Below are positions 1 through 12,690 of a stretch of DNA of 64,000 bases, in pieces (the stretch's first letter is position 1; each line of letters begins with the position of its first letter). The DNA is from Cruorifilaria tuberocauda. Its lineage: Eukaryota > Nematoda > Chromadorea > Rhabditida > Onchocercidae. The DNA is taken from contig JABVXU010000013.1 of the NCBI GenBank assembly GCA_013365365.1, forward strand, positions 1-64,000. Direction: 5' to 3'. Below the pieces are notes generated by a model. The model saw only the letters and a program-made list of their open reading frames with translations. It made no database searches and was not told the origin of the DNA. Made by a program: the position numbers and the translations under genes.

Positions 1-48
1 AAATGAAGTTTTCAGATTCAAAGTTTGTTCCAATGACTCCATTGGCAG

Positions 49-2762
49 CAATCTGAAATTGTAAATTATTTTTTGAACTATTTTTTCGGCTGTAATCATT
101 GCCGCGAATATTTCCGTCGGATGACAACTCGAACCTTTAACGGAAAGCCAAGTATATTACTTCTGCAATACCATCTTTTGCAGTAATGAGATTGCAATGC
201 TTAGATGGGGTTTTATGGTACTAATTTGAAATAAATGAGAACCGAATAAATAAAAAAGTTCTCAGATTCGGAAATTAATTATGTAGAAAGAAAATTTAAT
301 TACACTACAGAAGTTCTAAAGATTTCATCCTTTTTATGAGGAATTTTTATTCTCACTATATTTGTGTAAAAATAACGTGCAAACATGTATTGCTATGAAG
401 TGCTAGAATAAAATTCATTCATTTAAATCTAAAGATATGATAAGGATATCAAGAAAAAGTTCCATTTGGAAAAAACCTCTCCATAGTAACTTGGCAAATG
501 TTGTCTTTAAAAATTAATCAGTAGGAATGCATTAAATTAGACGTGTCAACAACCTTTTCAGGTGCGTCATCCGGAAGACGTGTTTATGTATTTGTGGCAA
601 GCACATAATATCGTTAATGCTCGCCTTCGTGGTGAACATACGGAAGATCCAGAATTTCCGAAACGGCAATTCCCACCCGATTTTTTGTGCAGTACTTGTC
701 GACAGGAAGGATATTTCAACAATGATGCAGTGAAAGACTTTTTACTTCTTTACTATAGTGCTATTAAGCCCGTTTCAGGTAAAAAGCAATCATAACCTCA
801 AATGAGGTCGTAACTGTTTTGATCTGAAATAAATTGAACTACAGAAATATTGCGGCAAATCATTTAATGTATTTTTCAAGTGATTTGCTGAAAATAAATT
901 GTCATGATTTCAACCTAATATGTATATAGCAGACCTACTTAACTTCCAATTATAAATTTCCCTTTTTTTCCAATTTATTTAGTTGAACGAAATTTCAAAT
1001 TTATTTTCAGAAACATATCTGAAATAGTGTTAGATTACTGTTTAGGATTTCTTTTCTTTTATATTCCTCAATATAAAAAGTAATAATTTATTCTAAGAGT
1101 GATAAGAAATATTTTAATTTGATAAAATGATAATCAGATATCAATATGGTGACAAAATATGATGCTAACCATCATTTTCTAGCTAAAATTGTTGCTGTAT
1201 CACATTTTTGAAATGTAATCGTTATATTCAGATATCTGTTTTTCCCACATTTGTCTGCTTCTGTTGATTGTCATATTATTAAAATTGTAAAAATTTCAAT
1301 TTTTTTCTTATTCTCATATTATTGAATAAAAGTTTTGAAGTGTTGATATCTATAACATCGCGATAGTCAAAACAGTCATAGATAACAGTGATAATTAGCC
1401 ACAATAATTTTCGACCTAAAATTATCAGTAAAACGAATACCTATCATTAATTTTCTTCTTTTTCTAAAGATTAAGAGAAATCATGATTATTAGATGATTT
1501 TTCAGTTGAATTAACTAATGTTCATCGCTTGTTCTTTCATAGAGTTGCGCTTTTGAAATTTAAATAAAGTTAAAACTTATATTTTCTTTTTTGAACTTAA
1601 CTCCCAAATCTTTGCAGAGAATCCAAAGGTTTTATTGAATTGTTAATAGAACATGAAAATTTAATGAATCACAAAACATTTGAATTCATTAAAAAATTTA
1701 AGAAAGAAATATTTTACTAATAATTTGTTGATTTAATCGTAATCACTTTGCATAAGCATATCGTCAATTAGTTTCCTAGCATAATAAAAAAATATAACTA
1801 TTTGGTTTTAACAAAGTTATAAATAAAAATTAATAACGAATTTCAGAAATAAAAGTCAATAGTGAATTGCAAATTGATTGCTGAAATGAATGCTATTATT
1901 GAAATTAAATTTGTAACGATAAGTAACAAATGCAGAGCATGTAATTCATCGAAAAGTTTAATTCGTCAGTTAATCTTTAAACCGTAGAAGATATCTAACC
2001 AAGTTATTCCAAACATTTAACAAGTTTGATAAATTTGTCTAATATCAAAAAGGAAAAACTGTTATTTAAATAACTATAGATTATCAGGTGCATATTTACA
2101 CATTGTTACCATAAAAGCACATTTGTGCTTTTTTGCAAAAAAATTTGCTTTCTAAGAGATATAGCATTTACGTTAACTTATCCCAAACACACGTTTTCGT
2201 GATTTTAGGACCTGAAGAATTTACACATTCACATTACATTACAACTCATCAGAATTCCAAATTTTTATTCCTTTAAACGTCAGACAATTTACGTCTATGC
2301 ATCATTAGCTAAAACTATACATTATTGCTATCATAAAATCAACAAATACATACCGTTCTCTTATCACAAACCCAATTTGTGTTACTTTGGAAGTGCGCAA
2401 ATATAAAAGGCGCAAATGTGCCTAAACAATATGTTTAACTTGTCGAAAGCACTTATGTTTCACAAAGTAAAAAGCTAGCAAATGCACATATACTATGAAA
2501 GTAATATCATTTTGAAGTTGAGGATGGGATTTCCCATAGATCATTGTTATCAGCTTTACCAATCACTTAAGTTCTTTTAAGGATTGTCGAACTTTCCCAT
2601 TATGTTTAGCAGATCCATTGATATGGGATTAAATTCGTTGCACAACGAATCCGCTAGAATTTCTTTTAAGATTCTCGGCTTCTTCTGGTTCAGATGGCTT
2701 TTCCGGTATGTGTGTGTTCTTATTACCTGTTTTATTGAAGGAATCTACCATTCACGCATGTA
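49..2762 (+). CDS. QSOX: Quiescin sulfhydryl oxidase (QSOX), 3' part
   Basis: This is the C-terminal part of a flavin-dependent sulfhydryl oxidase that puts disulfides into secretory proteins; the thioredoxin half must lie upstream of the window. The exon at about 49-151 encodes FFGCNHCREYF, the Erv-domain active-site CxxC with its flanking aromatics. The exon at 562-778 encodes LWQAHNIVNARL, then TEDPEFPK and the second CxxC (CSTC), all Erv/QSOX hallmarks. If read through, this exon stops at 793-795. A donor at 779 (TCAG|gtaaaa) can instead join in phase to 2582-2762, whose product ends in a hydrophobic stretch (FFWFRWLFRYVCVLITCF) and a short tail, as expected for the QSOX membrane anchor. 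The first exon ends at a GT (152) in phase 1 while the next begins in phase 0, so a small exon or boundary between them is unresolved. Family identity is firm; the exact model is tentative. Confidence 0.8.
152..561 (+). other. QSOX intron with unresolved reading phase
   Basis: This AT-rich interval separates the two Erv-domain exons. It ends with a good acceptor (AACCTTTTCAG, 551-561). A second acceptor-like TTTTGCAG is at about 176-183, and a fragment running from there to about 208 would restore the phase. However, the first intron would then be only about 32 nt, so that model is not adopted. Nothing else is recognisable. Confidence 0.4.
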
Positions 2763-2904
2763 ATACGTAACACATCACGAAATTGCGCATATATTCAGTC
2801 TATACGTGTCATTTACTGTCTTTTCTTTTGTGATAAATTCGTTCTATTTGTTTATTTTTTAATTTTTTTTAGAAATTTTATTTGATTTTTCAAATTCGGT
2901 TTTC

Positions 2905-2906
2905 AG
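2905..2906 (+). other. Candidate trans-splice acceptor for the IMPACT gene
   Basis: The sequence CGGTTTTCAG ends here, 47 nt before the IMPACT start codon and about 140 nt after the proposed QSOX stop. No donor lies close upstream outside the QSOX reading frame. A TTTCAG in this position matches a nematode spliced-leader acceptor within an operon. This is inference from spacing only. Confidence 0.45.
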
Positions 2907-2953
2907 CTAAAAATTTGATAGCATTAAAAAGTGTTATGCATAACAGTGCATGA

Positions 2954-4542
2954 ATGGGCGAAGGTGATAGAAAAGCACAGCTTGAGGAAATTCAATCTAT
3001 TGAGTCGATATATGGTGATTTGATTCATCTCGAATCGTCTTCACAGCTTAGTGTACGGTTTAACGATGTACGATTGACTGTTTATCTTCCGAAGCATTAC
3101 CCAACAAGGTAAAATTTTGCCAGAATATATATAGAATTATTCGTGACGATTAAGATGCATATCAGATAAGCGGATCTTTCTAATCCATAGAAGGAATAAT
3201 GTTTTTAGAATATTCGATTGTCTACATACTAGATAAGCTAGTTAACTCGCGTAATTCAAAAGCATGCCTAAAGTGATCGTTTGATCCATATCCATTTCCT
3301 GTATTTCATCGGAACCTGCTTTCGCTTTTGAATTTAGTAATGGATTTTTGTGCATTAAAAATTGTTATGGCTAAAAAATTATCAGTTCTTTTAGGTGATC
3401 AATTTTTTTTATGATACAAGTATTGATCGCATTTTACAACCATAAATGACTTTCGAACTTCAGCTCACCTCCATATTTCGAACTTAGCGGTCCATCGTTA
3501 ACAGAAATCCAGAAAGAAGAAATGAAAAATTCGATGAATGAAATTTATGCTAAGAATGTTGGCCAACCAGTTTTGTACGAGTGGATTACATATCTGAACG
3601 AATATTTAGCTGATTTTGATAGTATTTTCAAAGAGGAATCAATTGTTGAAGATGAATCTCCATCCATTAGTACAGCTGTTTCTTCACCATCATCTCAGCA
3701 GTGCATTCCAACTATAATCAGTGGCAATTCAATGGTAGATCGGAAAAGCACATTTCAAGCGCATGTGGCACAAGTATTCTCCAAGAATGAAGTGAATTTT
3801 GCATTTCTTTCGATGCATATTTTCGATTTTCTAGGTTATTGATACATGATCATGAGCGAGCATCACTGGCTTCTTTCAGAACACCAGACTAGTTGCAGTT
3901 GTTTCATTTCATCAATAAAGCTAACTGTAAAGTATAGCAAATTCCGGTCACCAGAAATTGTAACTGACGTTAATATCTGTTGTTTTGAAGCATTTTTCAA
4001 TCATTTCTCAAAGCTTTCTTTTCTGTACTTTGCAGGTAACCCTCGCTCTAAATAAATTAAAAGAAAATAACAAAATTGCAAGGGCAACACATAATATGTA
4101 CGCTTGGTTAACTGAAGAAAATGTAAATGGCCGCTTGATAAAACAACACGATTGCGAAGCAAGCCTTTTGACTCAAGTTTTCTCACTTTAATTTCAGCCA
4201 CTTTGAGTTTTTATCTTCTGAAGATGAAATAATTGTATGAAATAGAGTGAGTGATTCCGAAAATTTCTCAACAAACTTAATATATTTTTACCATCGTAAG
4301 AAGTCTTCTGTTTTTCATCTTCATAACGTATGTCATTATCGAGTATTTTTTAGGATGATGGTGAGATCGGTGCAGGTGCGAAATTGCTGAATTTATTAGA
4401 ATTAATGAAAGCAAAAAATGTATTGGTGATCATTACTCGCTGGTACGGAGGTATACATCTTGGACCGAATCGGTTTCGACATATTTGTAATTTAGCGCGT
4501 CAGATTTTGGTAGATAATGGTTTTTCTGGTCGTACTTCTTAA
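2954..4542 (+). CDS. impt-1: IMPACT homologue (RWD + UPF0029/Impact domain)
   Basis: IMPACT/Yih1 proteins bind GCN1 through an RWD domain and thereby hold back GCN2, tuning eIF2alpha phosphorylation in the cytosol. Exons are 2954-3108, 3464-3791, 4036-4158 and 4354-4542, giving 264 residues (human IMPACT is 320). Residues about 3-110 form the RWD domain (EIQSIESIYGD near the start, then HYPT and PPYFEL). The C-terminal Impact domain has its signatures in order: STFQAHVA, ATHNMYAW, then GAGAKLL and TRWYGGIHLGPNRF. Phases fit at all junctions. The third intron begins GCAAGC and ends TTTTTTAG, so it is a GC-AG intron; no GT nearby keeps the frame. The start chosen is the only ATG giving the RWD N-terminus in frame. 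The gene is close behind QSOX on the same strand, which suggests co-transcription. Confidence 0.93.
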
Positions 4543-7500
4543 TCGTAAATTTTCTTCTGTTATTTTATTTATTAAAATAGATAAAGATGATGATGCAATA
4601 TTTGAATCTGTAGATGACAGAATACTTTATGATGGATAACGCCTGATATCTAATTCATTTTTTATAAAATATATGAAAGAATTTTTAGACTTTAGTTCAT
4701 TCAGTTCTTTACTACATAGCGATTATCTACATAGTAAGAAATTAGAAAAAATGCTTTTTGAATTATTTTCTTTCATTTAATTTATATAAGTCATATCTGC
4801 AAAATATTGACTGTGATAATTTTTGTATTCATTGTATATGTATGTGTATTTATTCTTGTATATTTTCAAATGTTTTCTGAGCTATGCATTGCGAAAAACG
4901 CATCTTTAATAGTGGAACATAGAAGCTCGAATCTTAGCGATTCATAAGTGTATTCATTTCGGTTAATAATACAAAAAGCTTAAGTAAAAAACCTGATGAG
5001 GTTGATTTTATATTTTTTATTTGCCTGATTGCTTGGATGTTATTTATTATTTGGTGTATTTTCGTTATTTAATCCAGCTCTTAATGTTTTGGTAGAAATT
5101 TAATTTGTAAGGTAAATGATTTACGTGAGTGTTGTAAGTGATTTAAACGTATCTTGCAATTATCATTATTGATACATTCTTTTTACGAATTATGTCGGAC
5201 AAATATGTTTTCAAATTATCGCCTTTCTATTTTGATATTCTTATTGATATTATCATGGATATTTCCTTTTTAAATTGGACGGTAGTGTTTGGACGAGGTA
5301 GTCATCTTGTATTTCCAGCGCTAATTAATAGAAACATTTTAATTATTGCTTTTAATTTTGATCAGTTATTATTTGTGCTATAATTATCGGAATCCAAGAT
5401 GTACTGACTCTCAAACTGTGTTCAAATAATATAATTTAAAAATATATCTTCTAAATCATTATTATTTAAAAGATTGAGATTGTAATTTCCAAAAATCTGT
5501 GATGAACAATGGAGGGTTTCGTTTTATTTTTCACTTTAATCAAATTTGTGATCTATTATTTTTTGGATCCAGTTTCGAAAATCCAATTTTAAAAAAAGAC
5601 CAGTTTTGATTTTAACGTGGGAAATTAATTATTTTTTTACGTTATAGTCTTTTACTTTAAATGTGTGGTCTGATAGAATGTTGCTTTGCATTCTCTAGTT
5701 CTGGATTAGTATAGCAGTACAATTGTAATGCATTTGAAAGAAAATAAAAAATGATTCGGTTATTCAGTTACTTATATCTGTATGTTTGGTGCTAATGATT
5801 AATTTATAATAAGGTAAAATTTTATTGCAATCATAGAGGGTACGAAGTGAAATACCTATGTATTTCATAAAACATTTGAGATCCTGTAATATTTTCAATA
5901 GATTTGAACGAATTTTGAATTAAATTAAATTTTATTAGATCATTCAAATCTATTTCTTTTCTCACCTTTTCTGTCAACGAAGTAACGAATTGTCCTTATC
6001 TTTTCATATTTGTTTTTCAACTCTGCATAAGGAATTTTTTATCGAGGTAAGGCTTGTGGAGTTAAAATTAAGCGTTTTAATATTTTTACAAAGAAATATA
6101 TCAAATGGTTCAATATATTGTTCTTTGTTGATTCTCTTAAGAAATTTAATTAATAAATGATGTATTAACTATCTTTGCTTTCGAAAATAACAGCTCTACA
6201 TTTGAAGTTGTCGTGAAAGAGTTTAGGTTGATATTGGATAGAGGTTTACTGATAGTGAAGGATTTTTTTTATAAGACAATTACAAGAGAAAATCACGGTT
6301 GAAATCGCTCCTAGTTTACAATATTCTAGCAGTATTGCAACAACTATTGGTCTAGGGTAAAGGTAGCGATTGTGATATTGATAATGTTGAAAATCAAGGC
6401 GCATTATTTTGGAAAGATGAGGAGTGCAAACAAAAGATCAGCTTAACACTTGTCAACCATTTAAATTCCTTGAAAAAAAAGGAAAAAAAAGAAAGCTAAA
6501 TGGTAAAAATTCAATTAATATTATACAAGCATTGAATAAACGAAGCTTATTATGATAACAAAATGAATAATAAGTTAGCATATTATCAGACATTATCAGA
6601 TATTTAATAGGAAGGTTTTATAATTAATGCAACGAAATATATCAACAAATAATGATAATACTGATTTATGGTGCTCGCCAAAACAAAGCATAAATATTGT
6701 TTTATTCTATTACCCGTGTTGGAAAACCGAAATATTTTTTATAATATGTAAATCCCTTAAAGTAGATAAAGTAATTCATTGTGGAAATCTATACTGTTAT
6801 CAATATTTATTGATAAATTACAAAAACTTTTCAGCAAAAAATTAAATTTTTTAAAAATATTAAGCTGACATTTTATTCGCTTTTTTATGATAGACACGTC
6901 GTTTATTGAGAGATTGTAAAATGTTAATAGACTTTTTGTTCGTTTAATTTTATCTTTTTCTGAAAGGTGCGCTTTGTTTGTTAAATGTTTGAAAAATGTT
7001 AAGCTGATTTATTGTTTACATTCTTTCTCTGCTCAAACTAATACCCTTTCATTTTAAACATTATCAACGCCACAACCGTTAACTGTATTATCAATATTGT
7101 ATATACTAATAACGCTATACTATACTAAAACTTAGCCATATAAGGATTGTGTCTAGATAATTCATTCACAAATACAACACTGTTATATCATTCGTTAATC
7201 ATGAAAGTAGTATTTATTGTTATTCGTTTATCATAATCATTTTGCTTGCATAAATGAGAGAAGTACAAATAAAATGACATATTATCAATGAAATAATAAA
7301 ATGATATAATATCAGTGATTGCTTCGAGTCGAATCGCAACGATGAATCATCATGATTGGATTTTCATGAAATTTGACGATTTGACTCTGTGCGCATCTCT
7401 GTTTGTCATTTTGATTGGTATGCATTTATTGTATTGACTATTGTAATGACCCGGTTGGAGACGGTTCCGCTTTCCCAATAAATTTTCATCATTGTTGGGG

Positions 7501-7717
7501 CGTACCAATGGCTGCCAATAGTTTGGTGCAGCTCTGTAGCTGATGATACTAATCGAAAAGCTTACCTTTGAACTTATTTTTCTCATTCTCTAAAAAATAT
7601 CATCATAACCGGTAATTTTATTATTTACGTTTTCTTTTAAATCAATTTACTAGACAATTATCGTTTAGCGTGAAAATAAGAACGACAATTATCGATATTA
7701 TCGTAGTTTGTTTTATT
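4543..7717 (+). other. Intergenic, no convincing gene
   Basis: This stretch of about 3.2 kb separates IMPACT from the next gene. It is AT-rich with short poly-T and poly-A tracts. A 63-residue frame at 5192-5383 is hydrophobic and has no recognisable motif or splice context. The last 400 bases (about 7320-7580) are less AT-rich and carry short open frames on both strands; they may be promoter or leader sequence. Confidence 0.5.
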
Positions 7718-7719
7718 AG
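7718..7719 (+). other. Candidate trans-splice acceptor
   Basis: GTTTTATTAG ends two bases before the ATG at 7722. The immediate proximity of an acceptor to a start codon is typical of spliced-leader addition in nematodes. An ordinary 5' UTR intron cannot be excluded. Confidence 0.4.
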
Positions 7720-7721
7720 CT

Positions 7722-10700
7722 ATGTTATTACCTATTTCAATGGAAGATTTGGAATTATTTCCGAAGAATAAACAATTGGTATTGCCCGAATCACCGATTG
7801 CACAATTCCTACCAAATGAATTTGAACAGGTATGTTTATTTTTAATCTAATATGAATATTTAATATTAAGTAATTAATCTTCGTACTGATTCTTTCTTCA
7901 TAATTAACTCCTAAACAGTATTTATCAATTTTGCTCAAATAAAAAAAGTTAACTTAATCTAAGAGAAAAAGAAAAGTTTTTTTCAATATGAAATGAAAGA
8001 ATTTGATTATTATTACTAAATTTTAGATGCGTAATCAATTAGCGAAAATTTGGTGGTCTCGACTTATTATTTCCGTACGTGGTTACGTGGCAAATTATAT
8101 TGAGAATGATGATGAGAAATTATTTCTCGCTGATGATGCATTTATTATTATTCATCGTAATCTTGTCGAATCTACCGTAACTAGCGTTATGCAACAGGTT
8201 TGTAACAACTTCATAAATAAAAAAAAGCAAGAAAGAGAAAAATTAAATTTTCGAAATTTTTTCTAAGCAATCTTTGTTCCGGGAAAACCTGTCACTTCAG
8301 CAATTCCAAATTACTTCCCTTTCTTCTATAATAAAAAAACGAAAAATTAGAAGTTTGTAAGAAATCAAAAAAAAGTCAAGTAGAATTATTGCTAGATAAA
8401 GTACACTAATGACAAAATCGATATAAATTAAACTAAGAATGTTTGAAAAGAGTGGAAAAGTTTTTCTCGAGAAAAAAGAAAAAAAAGTTAAAGATAAAAT
8501 GGTTAACTTGTAATTAGAGATAATTAAAATAATATGAAATCGAAGAAGAAAGACACGTTGTTAATCAGATGATTTATCAATCAAGGACATTTTGCATTCC
8601 AGTGCTCATTATGACATGAATTTTTCAAATACTTCTATTGTTTTCATTAAAAGTAACAAGTTGGGATTATAATTAAGGAGAAAATAAAAAAGCAGGTTAA
8701 AGATTAAAGGATCTCACGTATTCCTTTCATCCATTCTATTCATTCATGGATACTTTCAAATCACTCTGATTATTTTAGTTGTTAAGCAATATGTTACTGG
8801 TTTTCATTCGATCAGTTAAAGAATTCACATTGTGTAACATAATTAATATAAGAATAAGCATTAATAGAATTTAAATTCATTTTGAGTTTAAACTTTGGAA
8901 AAGTTGAATTAACATAAATCTATTAGCTTCAAGTACAATGACGAAAACTCTTGCATGTAATACCAAATTATTACAAATAAAATTGATTAATGACACAAAG
9001 GAGTGCGAATGAATCTGCAAGTGAAAATTTTGTTTTAAAGAGTAGTAGAATGGTTTAAATTATCAAAACGGTAATTTAATCTTTCTCTGTAATTAACTTT
9101 CTCTTTCAATATTGAAGAAAATGACAGGTAAGGAGCAGTGATTCCATCACTCAATTCCATCTTCTTCTTTAAAGTAAAAGATGAGTGCACTCATCAGGAT
9201 GAGAATGATTATTTTATTGACAAAGTAATCAAGTTTATTATATGTTTCCAGTAAATGAGTCATTCAGTAAAAGAATAGACCTTGTTCTTCATAATGTTTT
9301 CCTTCTTTCTTTCGGAAAAAATAATTCCTATAAATATTTTCTTTTTTCTCTCGTGCTATTAAGTATTACCAAATGAATAATTTTCCTTATTAAATAAAAT
9401 TATTTCTTTTGAAAGCTTGTGAGGTTGTGAGAGGCATTACGAGAATCTATTACTTAACAAAGGTCATCAGTTATGGATTGAATTAGAAGATCGTCAAAGG
9501 TCATAGGCTCTTGATGAGTGAAGAATAGATGAATGGTTGAATTATCCTCAAAATCTTTTGTAAATGAACCTTGAAAGGGAAAGAATGGCTGGCTAAAATT
9601 TCCCAATAAAAGATATTTCATGTTGAAATTTAAATTGAATAGGCAATAATTTCCATAAATTATAAAAATTTATGAATAAAAAGTAATTTTTCGTTAACAC
9701 CTCCTCTCTCTTTCCCTTCTCTCTGCCTTTATTTCTTTCCTCTTTTTGTGAATGGGAGGAACGGTTCTTTTTATTCATAACTTGTAGAAGAATAATTTTT
9801 GAAGACAAAGGATGAAAATATATTTAATTGCAAGTTCATTATTAATTTCAATAAAATAACGCCAATAAAATTTGTGTTTATAACTTTTCTTTTCAATATA
9901 TGCATTTTTAGTTTCTGACTGATCTAGAATTTATTGTCAATTACCCGAATGTAACTGTGATTATTAGCGATCTCAACAATGGTTTATCGGAACGAAATCC
10001 GTTTACAGATCCTAAAAGTAGCGATTACTTTGTCAGGTTAATTTTTTTTTTTTATATTAATTATTTTAAGTTTGAAAATCTATCGAATCAGATGTTTCAA
10101 TTATTTTCCAATATATATCCATCCATACATTTATCTACTTATTATAGGATATATGGAGAACCAAATACGGCGACATATCGCATTGCGAATGCTCAAATTA
10201 TTGCTCATATCGCATTTATGCATGTATTCTCAATATTACAACAGCGATGGAAATTTTCAGTGAAGAAACTTAAAGGTATCCGGTTTCAAGAGGATCCGGA
10301 ATGGCAACCTGATGATCGCGTTGTCCTATTTCAACATTTCTTCAAAGGTTTATAAAGTCCTTACAAAATTACTATAATATGTACAAATATATAAATTTCT
10401 TTAATTACATCAATCATTCTTTCACAGTGATTAATTATTGAAATAAAAACTCTTTATTTATTAGTAATATCATTGAAGATTTATTATTTTCAACTTAATT
10501 GAGATAAGAATTGAAATTAACTATAAGCTGAAATATTTTCTCATTCTATTATATTGTAATATGGAATCATTTTTGTTAAATCCGGCATGAAAAATGTTTC
10601 AATATTAATTAGGTGATGATGATGATTTACTTAATTTTACCCTAAAATATTTTTCAGTCTCTCTTTTTCTTCCAATTTATAAAAGACAAATCAACTTTTT

Positions 10701-11958
10701 TCTATTAATTTTTGTCAGTGTTATTTGAGAATAATCGTATCCTGTCGGGAACATGGTAACATTTTCAGCTGTCCCATATTTAATAACGCTTTTGTGTAAA
10801 ATAAATTTAAAAAAAAAACTTTGATTTTATCCTACAGTTTTTTTGTAGTCAGAAAAACTTTTAACTAGTTTTATTGTTAGTTCTTTTAAACAAAACATTA
10901 TGAAATGTGTTTTTGTTTTAGTATGATGCAGAAAATGAATTCACATATAATTCAATTCTTCTAGTGAATTCAATAATTAAATCTTTCATTTAGTGAATTC
11001 AGTAATAATTGGTTCTGTATGAATTATCATACCTTCTTGTTTGCAAGATTTTCGGTCACTTCACACCATATATAATAATGCTTTCATTAAAATTAATTAA
11101 ATCCTTTACCTTGCACATTTATATCAATTTATAGTATTAATTTAGTGAACATTTCAGTTCTGAACGATTTAATAAAATTCAGACATAAATTTAATAAATT
11201 CTTCTTTTCAAAATGACATTACATTTTCAAAAAGGATCGGAAAATGAATACAAATGAAAGAAAGAGGACGAAAATTTTTTTACAATTTAAATTAATGTTA
11301 AGCCTAGCTAATTTCTTTTTGACTTAGCAGATTTCAGACGGTATCTTACCAAGATGCATTTCGGGCATACTAATATCATAAAATTGAAAACGTTTAAAGT
11401 CGTAAAATCTAAAAGCATCAAGAAAATCAGAAGAATAGAGTCATTATTGGCTTACTAAAACTTACTTAAAACTTCCCAATAAAGTAAAAAGCATTTTGAC
11501 TAAGTTGCTTAATTTGATAGAATAATTATCAGCTAGCATTATGAAAAGTCAGATGATAGCAATTGATCGTTCACATGTGGCCAGTTTATCATTATAAAAG
11601 GACAAATTAGATAATTTTGTTAAGCTCAATGGATAAAATTTCTTCTAACATATTTTTTTCCTTTTTAAATTTAACAAAAAAAATCAATCCAAAGATATCT
11701 ATTTATTTTATAGGGAATCGAACATGGGTAATGACTGATTTTGATCGCCATATCATTAGTGTATGGCGTCCGAAAGGATCGATAGTTATCTTTGGTGATC
11801 GTTTCATTAAAGATAAGCAACAGCTCGGATATTCCTTATGTTTCTACTGCGGGATGTTGGAACAACAGCTTGGCCAATTTAGCAAATATCGACAACGACC
11901 CTATTGCTCTCAAAAATGCTTAAATGCTGAGCTTGCTGAAAATAACAATGTTGAATGA
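7722..11958 (+). CDS. Unrecognised 282-residue protein with C-terminal Cys4 motif
   Basis: I do not recognise the family. Exons 7722-7829, 8027-8197, 9912-10036, 10148-10347 and 11714-11958 join with matching phases and ordinary GT-AG sites to give 282 residues. The first third is acidic and hydrophobic (MEDLELFP, then IWWSRLIISVRGYVANYIE). The middle includes YGEPNTATYRIANAQIIAHIAF and a helix ending ILQQRWKF. The C-terminus has C244-x2-C247-x18-C266-x3-C270 (CFYCG ... YCSQKC), a spacing that could bind one zinc ion, reminiscent of half a MYND-type finger but too short to assign. There is no signal peptide or clear membrane segment. The long introns (1.7 and 1.4 kb) contain nothing recognisable. 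Splice phase consistency over five exons makes it a real gene; its function is unknown. Confidence 0.75.
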
Positions 11959-12607
11959 ATGAATGAATTGAAGAAAATTTGTACATATACATTGAATTAT
12001 TAGATATTTTATCGTTCATTTTAGCTATCATTTATAAGTAAATATTCAAATTTAATCCATCCATTATTTACATATTTACTGAAATTGACGTTTAATACTG
12101 CTAAAACAAGCATATAAAAAATGTGAAAAAAGTTTTTGTTTGTTTATTTACAAATACAAATAATACTGACTGTACGAATCGTACGGTACACCTTTATCAT
12201 CTAATATATAATTTTTTCATCAATCCAGAAATATTTCTGTATTATTTTAATTTTGAGATGAATGATGTATGTTTTATGAATTTTCAATATTTTTTGTACA
12301 TATCAATATAATTTTGTGAGTTAAACCGTTAATCACTTAATTATTTTATTTCATATTAGTGAGAAAAATAAATAGTAGAAGAAGAGATGAGATAATTCTT
12401 GATTCATAAGAAATTTCAATCGTAGTAATGTTTGGAAATTAGTTTCAGTGATATTTTAAATTGAAGAAAAATTTTTTATTAATATTTCAAACGGAAAAGA
12501 GCGATCTTTGGAATACTTTCGCAGTACTGATCGTAATGAAGAAACCATAAACCTGAAAAGAACAAATTTGATAAATAATACCAGAAATTGAAAGGTGTTG
12601 ATAGGAG
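11959..12607. other. Intergenic, nothing recognised
   Basis: This is AT-rich sequence between the five-exon gene and the tRNA. A short palindrome GTACGAATCGTAC occurs near 12173-12185. Short open frames here (for example 12123-12311) are F/I/N-rich and look like chance. Confidence 0.5.
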
Positions 12608-12690
12608 GTCCGTCTGGCCGAGCGGTCTAAGGCGTTGCGTTCAGGTCGCAATCTACTACGGTAGGCGCAGGTTCGAATCCTGCGGCGGAC
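12608..12690 (+). tRNA. tRNA-Leu (anticodon CAG)
   Basis: The 83-base gene folds as a class II tRNA. The acceptor arm GTCCGTC pairs with GGCGGAC with one T-G pair. The D arm carries TGGCCGAGCGG, which is also the A-box promoter. The anticodon stem TTGCG/CGCAA encloses loop TTCAGGT, giving anticodon CAG. The extra arm is long (CTAC ... GTAG), as expected for leucine, and the T arm includes the B-box GGTTCGAATCC. There is no intron. The discriminator base is A, and a TTTT stretch about 15 bases downstream could end pol III transcription. Confidence 0.96.

Noticed and set aside
2113..2132. 9-bp perfect inverted repeat (AAAAGCACA/TGTGCTTTT)
   Set aside because: It is short and lies in the proposed QSOX intron; inverted repeats of this size are expected occasionally in AT-rich DNA.
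3846..4055. Open frame of 69 codons
   Set aside because: It lies mostly in the second intron of the IMPACT gene and overlaps a conserved exon in the wrong frame.
5192..5383. 63-codon frame starting with ATG
   Set aside because: Hydrophobic AT-driven composition, no motif, no splice sites fitting a gene.
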